A stretch of DNA of 64,000 nt, taken from positions 139,084,854 through 139,148,853 of the forward strand of contig JAIOJX010000031.1 in the NCBI GenBank assembly GCA_022376925.1, given 5' to 3'. A program made the position numbers and the translations under genes. This stretch comes from Tragulus kanchil (taxonomy: Eukaryota > Chordata > Mammalia > Artiodactyla > Tragulidae). Shown one piece after another: positions 1-12,787 of this stretch (its first letter is position 1; each line of letters opens with the position of its first letter). Below the pieces are notes generated by a model that worked only from the letters and a program-made list of their open reading frames with translations, made no database searches and was not told the DNA's origin.

Positions 1-960
1 CTAAAGTTGTTATTAATAAGTTAGCAATCTGTTGGGTGCTTTTTTCCCTTTTCTATGATGTTAAAGGAGATGCTCCTATGTTGACCCATCTCATCCAGAT
101 CCAGAAGCATGGCAGTAAGGAATCTCAGGTTTAGGTGAACTGAGAGAACACCAATGCCAGTCCCTACTTAGGAGCTGGATCCTTTCCACAGCATTGTGCT
201 GTCCATAAACACACACAATCTCAAGGCAGATGGACCTGCAGTAGACTCAGCCCGCACTGAGTCATCTTTGATGATGACCTTTCTGGACCTCATTCCCTTA
301 CCCTTACTCTCAGAATGGGAACATTCCTCTCAGAGCTGCTTCTGAGATGGAATGAGATTATATACAGCAAGTGCTTAGTACCAGGCCTGGAACACAGTAA
401 CATTCAATAAAAATTATCTATTTGTAATGATGTTGTAGTGGTTGAATACACGGCATGGGGTGGGGTGGCAGGAGAATAGGTCCTGGTGTCCTGCAGATCT
501 AGCTTCAGATCCTACAAGGTGGAAGTTTTGAGTAAATTTTGTAAATGGGAAAGCTCTGGTATTTTTATTTCTAGTAATAGATAATAAGAGCACCTGGTTT
601 ATTGGATCTGAAGAATAAAAGAGCATCTTTAAAGTACTGAATCCAAATGGCTGTCCACATGGTAAGCGAGCAAAAACTAAGAGGTATTAGCATCATAACA
701 TCAAGTGAAGCCAAATTGTGGGGATTGCAGAAGAAAGGAGGTAATCCCTCTGCTTCTTCTAAGCCTTGACTCTGTGATCCTAGAATTTCTCCAGTCCAGC
801 CAGCCCCTCTGTCTCCACTCAGGGCTCCACACCAGCCCCTTGCCTTCTCCAGCTCTGCCAGCACCAGCCCTCTCTTTCAGACACTAGGCCAGCCAGCGAC
901 TGGCAAGATCCCAATACCAACTTTGAACACTCCCCTCAGAACACAGAGGTGTGCGCATGT
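1..960. other. Unique intergenic DNA, no gene seen
   Basis: No convincing coding frame, splice structure or RNA gene is visible. The only recognisable piece is a MIR-like 3' end (331-418). Several short frames overlap on both strands, as expected for non-coding DNA. Confidence 0.6.
331..418 (+). repeat. MIR SINE 3'-end fragment
   Basis: The stretch reads like the end of a MIR: an agcaagtgcttagtaccagg-type core followed by a cattcaataaaaatt ending. It is old and diverged. Confidence 0.55.
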
Positions 961-961
961 G

Positions 962-990
<29 letters not shown>
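961..990. repeat. (CA)n microsatellite
   Basis: An uninterrupted CA run directly precedes a SINE insertion. It is likely length-polymorphic. Confidence 0.9.
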
Positions 991-992
<2 letters not shown>

Positions 993-1012
993 CTGCCCTC
1001 AAATCCTGCTTA

Positions 1013-1280
1013 GGGGGGCTTCCCTGGTGGTCCAGTGGGTGTAAAGTCCACCTTACAGTGCAAGGGGCACCGGTTCAATCCCTGTCACGGGAGGATCCCT
1101 CGTGCCGCGGAGCAGCTGGACTGATGTGTCCAATTACGAACCAGTGCTCTAAAGCACATGTGCCCAGACCCAGTGCTCTGCAACGAGAGAGGCCACTGCA
1201 ATGGGAGGCCCACACTGGCTAAAGAGTTAAGATGGATGAAAGTAAATAAATGAAGGACCAATAAAAGAGGCCAAAAAGAA
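1013..1280 (+). mobile_element. tRNA-Glu-derived ruminant SINE (CHR/Bov-tA group)
   Basis: The head starts cttccctggtggtccagtgg, a pol III box B-like ggttcaatccctg follows, then a body and an A-rich tail. A perfect 11-bp target-site duplication (AAATCCTGCTT, 1001-1011 and 1281-1291) flanks it, so the insertion is complete and fairly young. The exact subfamily name is not assigned. Confidence 0.85.
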
Positions 1281-1448
1281 AAATCCTGCTTCGGTTTCAG
1301 AGGAGGGAAAAACGTTGTAGACATTGACATGGAAGTTGCTCCAGATCAAACTGTGGCCACCTGTGTCATGGCTCGCACACACCAGCCCCGGGGCCCTGCC
1401 TGAAGAAAACACACTCCGTTTCATTTTTTTCTTTCTCGATACCTGTTG

Positions 1449-3901
1449 GACAAACGTTGAGGACCTTCTTAAGACATGTGGGGTATTGTTTCCCGGCATA
1501 TGTGGGCAGCCTTACTACTGCCACCCCTCAGGACTACTTAACAACATCAGCAAAGCAATTAAGCCCGGTTTTCAGGAAAATGCCAGTGGCTCTGCAGTAT
1601 CTGGATGGGAGTCTCAGCCCAATTATTTCCAGCTAGTTGTGAACTGCGGAGAAGTGGACTTTACTTCATTAGAACTTCAGCTCCCACTGATTAAAAGTCG
1701 ACTGTGTTGGAGACAGTAAGGAAAAAAATGAAACAAGTAAACTTGTCATCAATAAAATTGCTGTGTATTTCTCAACACAGGGTTTTACTTCTCTCCAGAG
1801 GAGCAATTCAAATGAACTGATTGAACTATAATTTGATTGACTGGAGAGCCTCCATCCATTGTGCTGAAACTGAACTTCTGCCCACGGTCCCTCATAGCCT
1901 GGGACATAAAACCTTCCCGCACGCCTGCCAGAACCCAGTGGCAGATGCTCTGAACCCATCAGGTGGTGCTGGCCCCACCAGAGACCTGCTGAGGGACCGT
2001 GGTAAGCCGAATAACACAGCCCCCAAAACACCCAGGGCCGAACCCTGAAACCTGTGAACATGTGACCTCTGGGGACTTGGCAGATAGGATCAAGGTTAAG
2101 GGCCTTGCAAGGGGCGTTTATCCCAGATTATCCAGGTGGGCCCAGTCTGGTTACCTGAATTCTTCAAAGCAGAGAACCTTTCCCGGCCAGGTCAGATGAG
2201 CGATATGATGAAAAGAGTGAGAAACATGTAGCATTGCTGGCTTTGGAGATAGAAGAAGGGACCGCAAGCTAAGGAATGAGGGTGGCCTCTAAGAGGCTGA
2301 AAAAGCAAGAAAATGGATTTTCTACTGGAGCCTCCAGAAGAATGCAGCCTGGATGGCATCTTGAATTTAGTATAGGGAGACCCTTATCAAACTAGCTAAC
2401 TTCTAGAACTGAAAGATAATTAGTTTGTGGTGGGTCTTTTTTGCAATCGAAAGGTAATCAGTATTTAATAAATCTTACGTGTTTATATATTAGAATTAGA
2501 ATATAGAAATTCTACATTTCAGAAATGATAAATGATATGCTATTCAAAATGGTATGCAAACTAAACATGATTTTATTGATAAGTTACAACACAGGAAAAA
2601 TGGAGATATATAAATATTACATTTTTTTGAAATGTTAATATTATTTTTGTTCTTTTTTCTTTTCATTTATTCATTTAGACAAACGTTGAGGACCTTCTTA
2701 AGACATGTGGGGTATTGTTTCCCGGCATATGTGGGCAGCCACTACTGCCCTCAGGACTACTTAACAACATCAGCAAAGCAATTAAGCCCGGTTTTCAGGA
2801 AAATGCCAGTGGCTCTGCAGTATCTGGATGGGAGTCTCAGCCCAATTATTTCCAGCTAGTTGTGAACTGCGGAGAAGTGGACTTTACTTCATTAGAACTT
2901 CAGCTCCCACTGATTAAAAGTCGACTGTGTTGGAGACAGTAAGGAAAAAAATGAAACAAGTAAACTTGTCATCAATAAAATTGCTGTGTATTTCTCAACA
3001 CAGGGTTTTACTTCTCTCCAGAGGAGCAATTCAAATGAACTGATTGAACTATAATTTGATTGACTGGAGAGCCTCCATCCATTGTGCTGAAACTGAACTT
3101 CTGCCCACGGTCCCTCATAGCCTGGGACATAAAACCTTCCCGCACGCCTGCCAGAACCCAGTGGCAGATGCTCTGAACCCATCAGGTGGTGCTGGCCCCA
3201 CCAGAGACCTGCTGAGGGACCGTGGTAAGCCGAATAACACAGCCCCCAAAACACCCAGGGCCGAACCCTGAAACCTGTGAACATGTGACCTCTGGGGACT
3301 TGGCAGATAGGATCAAGGTTAAGGGCCTTGCAAGGGGCGTTTATCCCAGATTATCCAGGTGGGCCCAGTCTGGTTACCTGAATTCTTCAAAGCAGAGAAC
3401 CTTTCCCGGCCAGGTCAGATGAGCGATATGATGAAAAGAGTGAGAAACATGTAGCATTGCTGGCTTTGGAGATAGAAAAAGGGGACCGCAAGCTAAGGAA
3501 TGAGGGTGGCCTCTAAGAGGCTAAAAAAGCAAGAAAATGGATTTTCTACGTGAGCCTCCAGAAGAATGCAGCCTGGATGGCATCTTGAATTTAGTATAGG
3601 GAGACCCTTATCAAACTAGCTAACTTCTAGAACTGAAAGATAATTAGTTTGTGGTGGGTCTTTTTTGCAATCGAAAGGTAATCAGTATTTAATAAATCTT
3701 ACGTGTTTATATATTAGAATTAGAATATAGAAATTCTACATTTCAGAAATGATAAATGATATGCTATTCAAAATGGTATGCAAACTAAACATGATTTTAT
3801 TGATAAGTTACAACACAGGAAAAATGGAGATATATAAATATTACATTTTTTTGAAATGTTAATATTATTTTTGTTCTTTTTTCTTTTCATTTATTCATTT
3901 A
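1449..3901. repeat. Tandem duplication pair 1 (unit about 1.22 kb)
   Basis: Copy A is 1449-2677 and copy B 2678-3901; B begins directly where A stops. The copies are nearly identical, with a 6-bp length difference near the start and scattered changes (for example the tctactgg / tctacgtg difference near 2320 and 3547). Read as one of the serial local duplications, probably an unmerged overlap. Confidence 0.95.
1995..2460 (+). mobile_element. Old LTR-like interspersed repeat (MaLR-type?)
   Basis: The stretch has the pattern of an old mammalian repeat: acctgtgaacatgtgacc, then ttatcccagattatccaggt and tgggcccag, then gagcctccagaagaatgcag. Its 3' part (ttaagccaatgagtttgtgg) lies beyond an inserted L1 near 5097-5130. 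It recurs at 3218-3680 in copy B. The family name is uncertain. Confidence 0.45.
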
Positions 3902-5095
3902 TTTATTTATTTTACTTTTACAGAGCTTTGCTGTTTACTGCCACACATCAACCTGAATCAGCCATATGTCTGCTTCCTCTTAAACTTCTCTCCATCTCCC
4001 TCCCCATCCCACCCCTCTAGGTTGTCACAAAGCCCCTCTTTGAGTTCCCTTAGTCTTACAGCAGATTCCCATTGGCTATCTATTTTACATATGGTAATAT
4101 AAGTTTCCATGTTACTCTTTCCATACATCTCGCCCACTCCTCCCTGCCCCCAGTGTCCATAAGTCTGATCTATATGTCTGTTTCTCCATTGCTGCTCTGC
4201 ATATACATTTATCAGTACCATCTTTCTAGATTTCATATATCTGTGTTAGTATACAATATTTTATCTTTCTCTTTCTGACTTACTTCACTCTGTGTAATAG
4301 GTTCTAGGTTCATCTACCTCATTAGGACTGACTCAAATGCATTCCTTTTTATGGTTGAGTAATACTCCATTGTATATATGTACCACAGCTTCTTTATCCA
4401 TTCATCTGTCAATGGGCATCTGGGTAGCTTCCATGTTCTAGCTACTGTAAATAGTGCCGCAATGAAAAATTGGGTACATATGTCTTTTTCAATTTTGATT
4501 TCCTCACAGTATATGCCTAGTAGTGGAACTGCTGGGTCGTATGATGGTTCTATTCCTAGTTTTTTTAAGAAATCGTCATACTGTCTTCCATAGTAGTTTT
4601 ACCAATTTACATTGCCACCAACAGTGCAAGAGTGTTCCCTTTTCTCCACACCCTCTCCAGCATGTATCGTTTGTAGAACTTTTTGATGACAGCCATTCTG
4701 ACTGGTATGAGGTGATATCTCATTGTAGTTTTGATTTGCATTTCCCTAATAATGAGTGATGTTGAGCATCTTGTCATGTGTTTGTTGGTCACCTGCATGT
4801 CTTCTTTGGAGAGATGTCTGTTTAGGTCTTGTCCCCATTTTTTGATTGGATTGTTTGTGTTTTTGGTGTTGAGTCATATGAGCTGCTTGTATATTTTGGA
4901 AATTAATTCTTTGTCAGTTGTTTCATTTGCTCTGATTTTCTCCTATTCTGTGGGTTGTCTTTACACCTTGTTTATAGTTGCTTTTGCCATGCAAAACTTT
5001 TCAGTTTAATTTCATCCCACTTGTTTATTTTTGGTTTTATCTCCATTACTTTAGGGTGGGTCATAGAAGATCTTGCTTTGATTTATGTTTGTTTT
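3885..5095 (-). mobile_element. Ruminant L1 3' end, 5'-truncated, minus strand
   Basis: On the minus strand this gives the L1 ORF2 C-terminal region and 3' UTR, with the poly(A) seen as T-rich tttatttatttattttac at about 3890-3920. Frames carry L1-typical strings such as IPVRMA and YSAIKRGAFE. It is truncated at about 5095, where the interrupted older repeat resumes. Confidence 0.85.
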
Positions 5096-6205
5096 TTAAG
5101 CCAATGAGTTTGTGGTAATTTGTTGCAGTGTCTGCATGGATGAGTGTATGCTCAGTTATGTCTGACTCTTTGCACCCCAGTGTTCATAAGTCTGTTCTCT
5201 ATGTCTGTTTCTCCCTTGCTGCTCTGCATATACATTTATCAGTACCATCTTTCTAGATTTCATATATGTGTGTTAGTATACAATACTTATCTTTCTCTTT
5301 CTGACTTACTTCACTCTGTATGACAGATCCTGGGTTCATCCACTTCATTAGGGCTGACTCAAATGCACCTCTTTTTATGGCTGAGTAATATTCCATTGTA
5401 CATATGTACCACAGCTTCTTTATCCATTCATCTGTCAATGGGCATCTGGGTAGCTTCCATGTTCTAGCTACTGTAAATAGTGCCGCAATGAAAAATTGGG
5501 TACATATGTCTTTTCAATTTTGATTTCCTCACAGTATATGCCTAGTAGTGGAACTGCTGGGTCGTATGATGGTTCTATTCCTAGTTTTTTTAAGAAATCG
5601 TCATACTGTCTTCCATAGTAGTTTTACCAATTTACATTGCCACCAACAGTGCAAGAGTGTTCCCTTTTCTCCACACCCTCTCCAGCATGTATCGTTTGTA
5701 GAACTTTTTGATGACAGCCATTCTGACTGGTATGAGGTGATATCTCATTGTAGTTTTGATTTGCATTTCCCTAATAATGAGTGATGTTGAGCATCTTGTC
5801 ATGTGTTTGTTGGTCACCTGCATGTCTTCTTTGGAGAGATGTCTGTTTAGGTCTTGTCCCCATTTTTTGATTGGATTGTTTGTGTTTTTGGTGTTGAGTC
5901 ATATGAGCTGCTTGTATATTTTGGAAATTAATTCTTTGTCAGTTGTTTCATTTGCTCTGATTTTCTCCTATTCTGTGGGTTGTCTTTACACCTTGTTTAT
6001 AGTTGCTTTTGCCATGCAAAACTTTTCAGTTTAATTTCATCCCACTTGTTTATTTTTGGTTTTATCTCCATTACTTTAGGGGGTGGGTCATAGAAGATCT
6101 TGCTTTGATTTATGTTTGTTTTTTTTTAAGCCAATGAGTTTGTGGTAATTTGTTGCAGTGTCTGCATGGATGAGTGTATGCTCAGTTATGTCTGACTCTT
6201 TGCAC
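4151..6205. repeat. Tandem duplication pair 2 (unit about 1.03 kb), mosaic
   Basis: Copy A is about 4151-5177 and copy B 5178-6205, both inside the minus-strand L1. From about 4389/5414 on the copies are almost identical. The first 235 bp or so differ at roughly 20 sites, unlike the rest, so copy B is a mosaic. The break falls inside a BovA head. Confidence 0.9.
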
Positions 6206-6378
6206 CCCCATGGACTACAGCCCCACAGGATTCTCTCTCCATGGGATTCTATAGGCAAGAATATTGGAATGGGTTGCTATTTCCTCCTCCAGGGGATCTT
6301 CCCAACCCAGGGATCAAACCTAAGTCTCCTGCATTGGTAGGTGGTTTCTTTACCGCTGAGCCACCTGGGAAGCCCCAG
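6155..6378 (-). mobile_element. Bov-tA/BovA SINE, minus strand
   Basis: In plus orientation it reads as the reverse complement of a Bov-tA: tctgactctttgcaccccc, a gcaagaatattgg core and an end of gagccacctgggaagcccc. It sits inside the older repeat: gtttgtggtaatttgttgca lies before it and ttttagcagccacaggag after. A truncated head at 5134-5177 is its duplicate. Confidence 0.88.
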
Positions 6379-6796
6379 TTGTTTTAGCAGCCACAGGAGA
6401 AAACACAGGGACCTGGGCAAGACTGGGCAAGAGGCATAGGCACTGGATAGTCACCCTCGCCATTCAGAGCCTGCCAGCTAGATTTGGACACCAGGAGGGA
6501 GCCAGCTGAGCACCACAATGCTGTCTGGCATGTATATGGTGCAAGGACTTGGAGGAGAATAGACAGAGAGGCAAGGCCTCATGCCCTGAACACGCTGCAC
6601 AGCATCTCCAAAGTCACTGACCCACACAGCTTGCAAAGTTGTATTTCACTGTTTAACAAAGACCCTGTGCAGCATAGGGGCTAAACAAGTGCTGACTGAG
6701 TTAAGCTTGAATGGAAATGTGCTAAAGGAATGAATGAATGAGTGAAAAAAATAAATGTGGATCAAATGAATTTTGATTGTAAGTAAAAAAGTCATG

Positions 6797-7005
6797 GGTC
6801 TTCTCTAGTGGCTCACATGATAAAGAATCCACTTGCAACGTAGGAGACAGGGTTTGATCCCTGGGTCAGGCCAATCCTCCTGGAGAAGGGAATGGCAACC
6901 CACTCCAGTATTCTTCTCAGGAAAATTTCATGGACAGAGGAGCCTGGCAGGCTACAAGTCCATGAGATCATAAAGAGTCGGACACAACTGAGCAACAAAG
7001 CACAT
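6797..7005 (+). mobile_element. Bov-tA/BovA SINE
   Basis: The head is a diverged ttctctagtggctcacatg, followed by ggagaagggaatggcaaccc and the BovB-derived tail agagtcggacacaactgagc. It is duplicated at about 7962-8170 by pair 3. Confidence 0.88.
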
Positions 7006-7252
7006 ACGAACACACAAATATCATGCCCATTCTTGGTAACTTGGACACTTTGACATGGGGCCTGTAAACTCAGTGTGTTTTACCACCTAGAACCCTATGG
7101 AAACCAAGAAGAAAGACCAGAAGGAGGCAAAGTGTAGGCCCACTTTCTAATTTTCTTTATGGCTGTGGATGCTCTAAACCTATTTCTGGGGCTTGTCTGA
7201 GATGTGTGCTTAAATTTGGGGACAGAATATGAGCTCCAGTTGGGACTTACCA

Positions 7253-7665
7253 TATGTCTTAGGCAGCTCATGCTGCCATAACAAAATATCACAGACTGGG
7301 TGTCTTCAATCATAGAGATTTGTTTCTCACAGTTCTGTAGGCTGGCAAGTCCAAGACCAACGTATTGGCTGATTCAGTTCCTGATAAAGCCTCTCTTCCT
7401 GGCTTCCAGATAGTCGACTTATTGCTATGTCCTCATATGTTCTTTCTTCCAGGTGTGAGCTCAGAGAAAGAGTGAGATAGTTCTCTCTCCCAATTTTTAT
7501 AGGGCCACTAAACCCCATCTTGCGCCTCCACCCTCATGATCTAATCTAACCCTGATTACCACCCAAAGGTCCTGTTTCCAAATACTGTCACAATGGGGTA
7601 TTAGGGCTTCAACATGTGAATTTGCTTTTGAGGGGGGCACAAACATTTAGTCCCTAACACCATAG
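7253..7665 (-). mobile_element. MLT1-type (ERVL-MaLR) solo LTR, minus strand
   Basis: Reverse-complement MLT1 features are visible: gctgccataacaaaatatca, then tctcacagttctgtaggctg, then the LTR 5' end seen as ggcacaaacatttagtccct. There is no internal retroviral sequence. It is duplicated at 8418-8832, and a third piece lies at 9889-9955. Confidence 0.75.
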
Positions 7666-8894
7666 CAGCCATGACCTTGGCTGCCTCACATAGCCTTGTA
7701 TATGGTGCAAGGACTTGGAGGAGAATAGACAGAGAGGCAAGGCCTCATGCCCTGAACACGCTGCACAGCATCTCCAAAGTCACTGACCCACACAGCTTGC
7801 AAAGTTGTATTTCACTGTTTAACAAAGACCCTGTGCAGCATAGGGGCTAAACAAGTGCTGACTGAGTTAAGCTTGAATGGAAATGTGCTAAAGGAATGAA
7901 TGAATGAGTGAAAAAATAAATGTGGATCAAATGAATTTTGATTGTAAGTAAAAAAGTCATGGGTCTTCTCTAGTGGCTCACATGATAAAGAATCCACTTG
8001 CAACGTAGGAGACAGGGTTTGATCCCTGGGTCAGGCCAATCCTCCTGGAGAAGGGAATGGCAACCCACTCCAGTATTCTTCTCAGGAAAATTTCATGGAC
8101 AGAGGAGCCTGGCAGGCTACAAGTCCATGAGATCATAAAGAGTCGGACACAACTGAGCAACAAAGCACATACGAACACACAAATATCATGCCCATTCTTG
8201 GTAACTTGGACACTTTGACATGGGGCCTGTAAACTCAGTGTGTTTTACCACCTAGAACCCTATGGAAACCAAGAAGAAAGACCAGAAGGAGGCAAAGTGT
8301 AGGCCCACTTTCTAATTTTCTTTATGGCTGTGGATGCTCTAAACCTATTTCTGGGGCTTGTCTGAGATGTGTGCTTAAATTTGGGGACAGAATATGAGCT
8401 CCAGTTGGGACTTACCATATGTCTTAGGCAGCTCATGCTGCCATAACAAAATATCACAGACTGGGTGTCTTCAATCATAGAGATTTGTTTCTCACAGTTC
8501 TGTAGGCTGGCAAGTCCAAGACCAACGTATTGGCTGATTCAGTTCCTGATAAAGCCTCTCTTCCTGGCTTCCAGATAGTCGACTTATTGCTATGTCCTCA
8601 TATGTTCTTTCTTCCAGGTGTGAGCTCAGAGAAAGAGTGAGATAGTTCTCTCTCCCAATTTTTATAGGGCCACTAAACCCCATCTTGCGCCTCCACCCTC
8701 ATGATCTAATCTAACCCTGATTACCACCCAAAGGTCCTGTTTCCAAATACTGTCACAATGGGGTATTAGGGCTTCAACATGTGAATTTGCTTTTGAGGGG
8801 GGCACAAACATTTAGTCCCTAACACCATAGCAGCCATGACCTTGGCTGCCTCACATAGCCTTATGGACCTCTGTTAATTCATCTGAAAATCACA

Positions 8895-9135
8895 GCTTGG
8901 GATGTGAGTAACAGACAGCACTTACTGAGGACCTATCATGTTACAGGCTCTGTCTAAGTTCTCTTTGGGAATTAAATCCCTTCCCACTCCCAGTAGCTCT
9001 GTACATTTTTATTGTATATTATCACTTCCATTTTATATGTAAGGAAATGTATAAGACCTAGAAAGATGAAGTCACTTGTTCAAGATCATAGTGACAGAGT
9101 CAGCATTTAGATTCAAGTCTATCTGAGACCAGAAA
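8895..9135 (+). mobile_element. MIR SINE
   Basis: MIR 3'-half order is visible: cttactgaggacctatcatg, attttatatgtaaggaaatg, then gtcacttgttcaagatcata. It is diverged. The duplicate is at about 10027-10265. Confidence 0.65.
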
Positions 9136-9271
9136 AAAGATTCTTAACATAAGGGAATAATTACGGCTGAAGCTGATACAATGGTTGCTTGAAAACTCTT
9201 CACCAGTATGTGTTAGGGAGCTAGGAGAAAGAATTCAAAAGAAGCTGTAAAATACTTACCAATGAATAACC

Positions 9272-9300
9272 TCTGTGTGTGTGTGTGTGTGTATGTGTTT
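9272..9300. repeat. (TG)n microsatellite
   Basis: Short TG run with the same length in both copies of pair 4 (second copy at about 10401-10428). Confidence 0.85.
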
Positions 9301-9888
9301 GCCTGTGTATGTTTGCAGCCAATGTGCAGACACTGATCCTGTGTAAGAGAAATAACTGTTCCACATGGAACACAGCACTGCACAAGGCCTGCTGTCCATT
9401 CACACGGTGCCCCCTAACAATTGATACCTGCTGCCATTTTCCACCGGGTGAGAAATGTGATTTCTGTTAGGTGACAGTCTTGAAAGGGCTTCCAATGATT
9501 CATATTTCCATGTGTATTTAATCCACCTTGGCAAACAGCTTATGTGGGGCCTCTCCACTGCCTTCTTCCTAGCAACCAAGGCCTTTTGTCATCACTGCTT
9601 CCAATGGGAGCACATTCTCTTTGCGTGTGAGACTCAGGTTCCTGACACCAAGGCCTGCCTCTGTTCACCAGCTTGCCGCACTGAAAGAAAGATGAATCAA
9701 CGTGGCCTCTACCTTAGAAATGAGTTCAGTGTCAAAAGCCCATGTCCTATCTTGTTTATGAGAGTCCTCCGGCACAATCCAGTGAGTCCTGTTGCTCAGA
9801 AATCAAGGACCTATGCGAGACTAGCCTGTCATGACAGCCGAGCCAAGATTGTGCTGTTCCTCTACCCTAAGGCTGGGCCCCTCACTCC
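9300..9888. other. Unique non-coding DNA with an unsupported open frame
   Basis: A frame of 144 codons (9512-9946) and its 136-codon copy (10640-11050) are the longest open stretches here. They share the same start only because the DNA is duplicated, and their C-termini differ because the join falls inside the frame. No domain is recognised and no exon signals are evident, so it is not called as a gene. Confidence 0.6.
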
Positions 9889-11224
9889 ACAATGGGGTAT
9901 TAGGGCTTCAACATGTGAATTTGCTTTTGAGGGCACAAACATTTAGTCCCTAACACCATAGCCATGACCTCGGCTGCCTCACCTAGCCTTATGGGCCTCT
10001 GTTCATTCATCTGAAAATCACAGCTTGGGATGTGAGTAACAGACAGCACTTACTGAGGACCTATCATGTTACAGGCTCTGTCTAAGTTCTCTTTGGGAAT
10101 TAAATCCCTTCCCACTCCCAGTAGCTCTGTACATTTTTATTGTATATTATCACTTCCATTTTATATGTAAGGAAATGTATAAGACCTAGAAAGATGAAGT
10201 CACTTGTTCAAGATCATAGTGACAGAGTCAGCATTTAGATTCAAGTCTATCTGAGACCAGAAAAAAGATTCTTAACATAAGGGAATAATTACGGCTGAAG
10301 CTGATACAATGGTTGCTTGAAAACTCTTCACCAGTATGTGTTAGGGAGCTAGGAGAAAGAATTCAAAAGAAGCTGTAAAATACTTACCAATGAATAACCT
10401 CTGTGTGTGTGTGTGTGTGTATGTGTTTGCCTGTGTATGTTTGCAGCCAATGTGCAGACACTGATCCTGTGTAAGAGAAATAACTGTTCCACATGGAACA
10501 CAGCACTGCACAAGGCCTGCTGTCCATTCACACGGTGCCCCCTAACAATTGATACCTGCTGCCATTTTCCACCGGGTGAGAAATGTGATTTCTGTTAGGT
10601 GACAGTCTTGAAAGGGCTTCCAATGATTCATATTTCCATGTGTATTTAATCCACCTTGGCAAACAGCTTATGTGGGGCCTCTCCACTGCCTTCTTCCTAG
10701 CAACCAAGGCCTTTTGTCATCACTGCTTCCAATGGGAGCACATTCTCTTTGCGTGTGAGACTCAGGTTCCTGACACCAAGGCCTGCCTCTGTTCACCAGC
10801 TTGCCGCACTGAAAGAAAGATGAATCAACGTGGCCTCTACCTTAGAAATGAGTTCAGTGTCAAAAGCCCATGTCCTATCTTGTTTATGAGAGTCCTCCGG
10901 CACAATCCAGTGAGTCCTGTTGCTCAGAAATCAAGGACCTATGCGAGACTAGCCTGTCATGACAGCCGAGCCAAGATTGTGCTGTTCCTCTACCCTAAGG
11001 CTGGGCCCCTCACTCCAGCCTCTGTGCAGGCACCCAGGAGTTCTCACTAGGAAGGATAGGAGGCATGGGAGAGGGGAGAGGGAATCTGAACTTTCTGAGC
11101 ACTGTCTGACTCTGCAAAAAGGTCCTCTTGCCTCCACTGTACAGATTGCATCCTTTCCCAGACTTTCAGAAAAGCATCTCTATACTAAGGAATCCCAAGT
11201 TTAGTCTCCAGCCAAAATGCCTTC

Positions 11225-12380
11225 ACCAAACTCTAGACCCAAAGAGCCAATGCCAAGTTGCCATCTCCACCTATGTGCCTTTTTGACATCTCAGACTCAA
11301 CATGGGCAACGTTTGATCCCCCACGTGCACATATACACATTATCTCTCTGTCTTACCCACGTCAGTAAATGACACCACGGAATCATCACTGACATCCTGA
11401 CATCAGCCCATCAGCAAGGCTGGTTGACACTACTTCCCAAGTATACCTCAAATCTACTCATGTTCCTTCATCCCAGATACTCCTGCCATCCCTGAAATAT
11501 CATAAAACCCTCTTAGTTGGTCCCTTCATGGCTATTCTTGTCCTTCTTCCAAATGAGTCACCTCACTTTATTGAGACTGATCTTTTTTAAAATGAAAAAC
11601 TGTATCACATTGCTCTTTTGCTTAAAATATGTCTATGGCTCCCCTTTGTACCTAAAATAAAAATCTCAAGTTCTTGAATTGGGCTATGATGCCAACATGG
11701 TCTAACGCTTGCCCTCCTCTGCGGCTTTGTCTCCTGTCTCTCTTTCCTCCACTTAAGACAGTCTAGTCAACCTGTCTTCCTCTTGATTGCAGAAACATGC
11801 AAACTCTTTAATACTTCATGGCCTTAACACATGTTGTTCCATCTGCCTGAAAATCTCTTACCCCTGCTTTTCCCATGTTTGTCTCCTTTTATTCCAATAA
11901 GGAACCCAACCCTACTACCCTATCTATATAATTTATTCACCTTCCTTGTTTCAACCATATTCTATCATTTCACATGATTCATTTAATAGACATAACAATG
12001 TGCTTTTTTTGTGTGTGAGTATGTGCCTGCTCAGTCGTGTCTGACTCTTTGTGACCCAGTGGGCTGTAACCCACAAGTCTCCTCTATCCATGGGATTTCC
12101 CAGGCAAGAATACTGGAGTGGGTTGCCATTTTCTACTCCAGAGAATCTTCCAAACCCAGAAATCAAACCCACGTCTTCTGCATCTCCTGTATTGGCAGGC
12201 AGATCCTTTACCACTGCACTACCTAGGAAGCCAGGTTTATCCATTTTTCCCTATCTTTATTATCTATCTTCTCCTCTACTCTAGAAACCTGAGGTGGACT
12301 TGTTCCATGCCTAAAACAGAATCAATGCTCAGTAACTATTTAGTTACTTAATAGCTACATAAATGAATGCTTGCCCCAAA
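11225..12380 (+). mobile_element. L2 LINE 3' end, split by a BovA
   Basis: Typical L2 3'-end order is visible: atcacattgctcttttgctt, atggctcccctttgtaccta, then ttccatctgcctgaaaatct. After the BovA at 12012-12236 it resumes and ends with a tcaatgctcagtaactattt motif. Confidence 0.75.
12012..12236 (-). mobile_element. Bov-tA/BovA SINE inserted in L2
   Basis: Reverse-complement Bov-tA: cctgctcagtcgtgtctgac, gcaagaatactggagtgggt, ending cactacctaggaagcc. It interrupts the L2 3' end. Confidence 0.92.
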
Positions 12381-12785
12381 TTTAGAGCTGACAAGTACCA
12401 TGATTAAAACCCAGGACTGGCCCTCTCCACAGTGTATGCTCCTAAGATTACCTCATTGTTTTTGGATTGAGAGTTGGTGACTGGGAAAGTCATGTGTCTC
12501 CATTCTACTTTATGGCGCCAGGACTCCAGCCTCCCTATGCTGCCATCCCCACTAAAAGTTTCAGAGCAGAGATGAAATTCCATGCATCCAACAGGAAAAG
12601 AGATGTGAGGGGACCCTCCAAGGTCCCCTCCAAGGCAGCTTTCTAGTCTAACGTATATCCCATATGATCCCCATACAGGACACAGACTACTTCTATAGTT
12701 GGCACTAAAAAAACCAACTGTTTTCCCAAACCTTTCCACTCCTCTATTGGTCTCCAGAAAATAAGTCCTACTTAGATTGGGCCAT
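12380..12785. other. Unique DNA, no gene seen
   Basis: A 129-codon minus-strand frame (12404-12793) runs through it and into the BovB border. It has no recognisable domain and is treated as chance. Confidence 0.55.
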
Positions 12786-12787
12786 GA

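Larger units (their letters stand above)
6532..8862. repeat. Tandem duplication pair 3 (unit about 1.17 kb)
   Basis: Copy A is 6532-7697 and copy B 7698-8862. The copies are almost base-for-base identical (one base in an A run near 6748/7914). The unit carries a BovA SINE and an MLT1-type LTR, so the break does not follow any transposon boundary. Confidence 0.95.
8755..11017. repeat. Tandem duplication pair 4 (unit about 1.13 kb)
   Basis: Copy A is 8755-9888 and copy B 9889-11017. Copy B is a few bases shorter near its start (gagggcac against gaggggggcac, and a shortened catagcagcc). The copied stretch overlaps the end of pair 3, so the LTR end occurs three times. Confidence 0.95.

Noticed and set aside
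9512..11050. 144/136-codon frames with several cysteines
   Set aside because: Duplicated by pair 4, with different C-termini only because the join cuts the frame. No known domain and no promoter or splice evidence.
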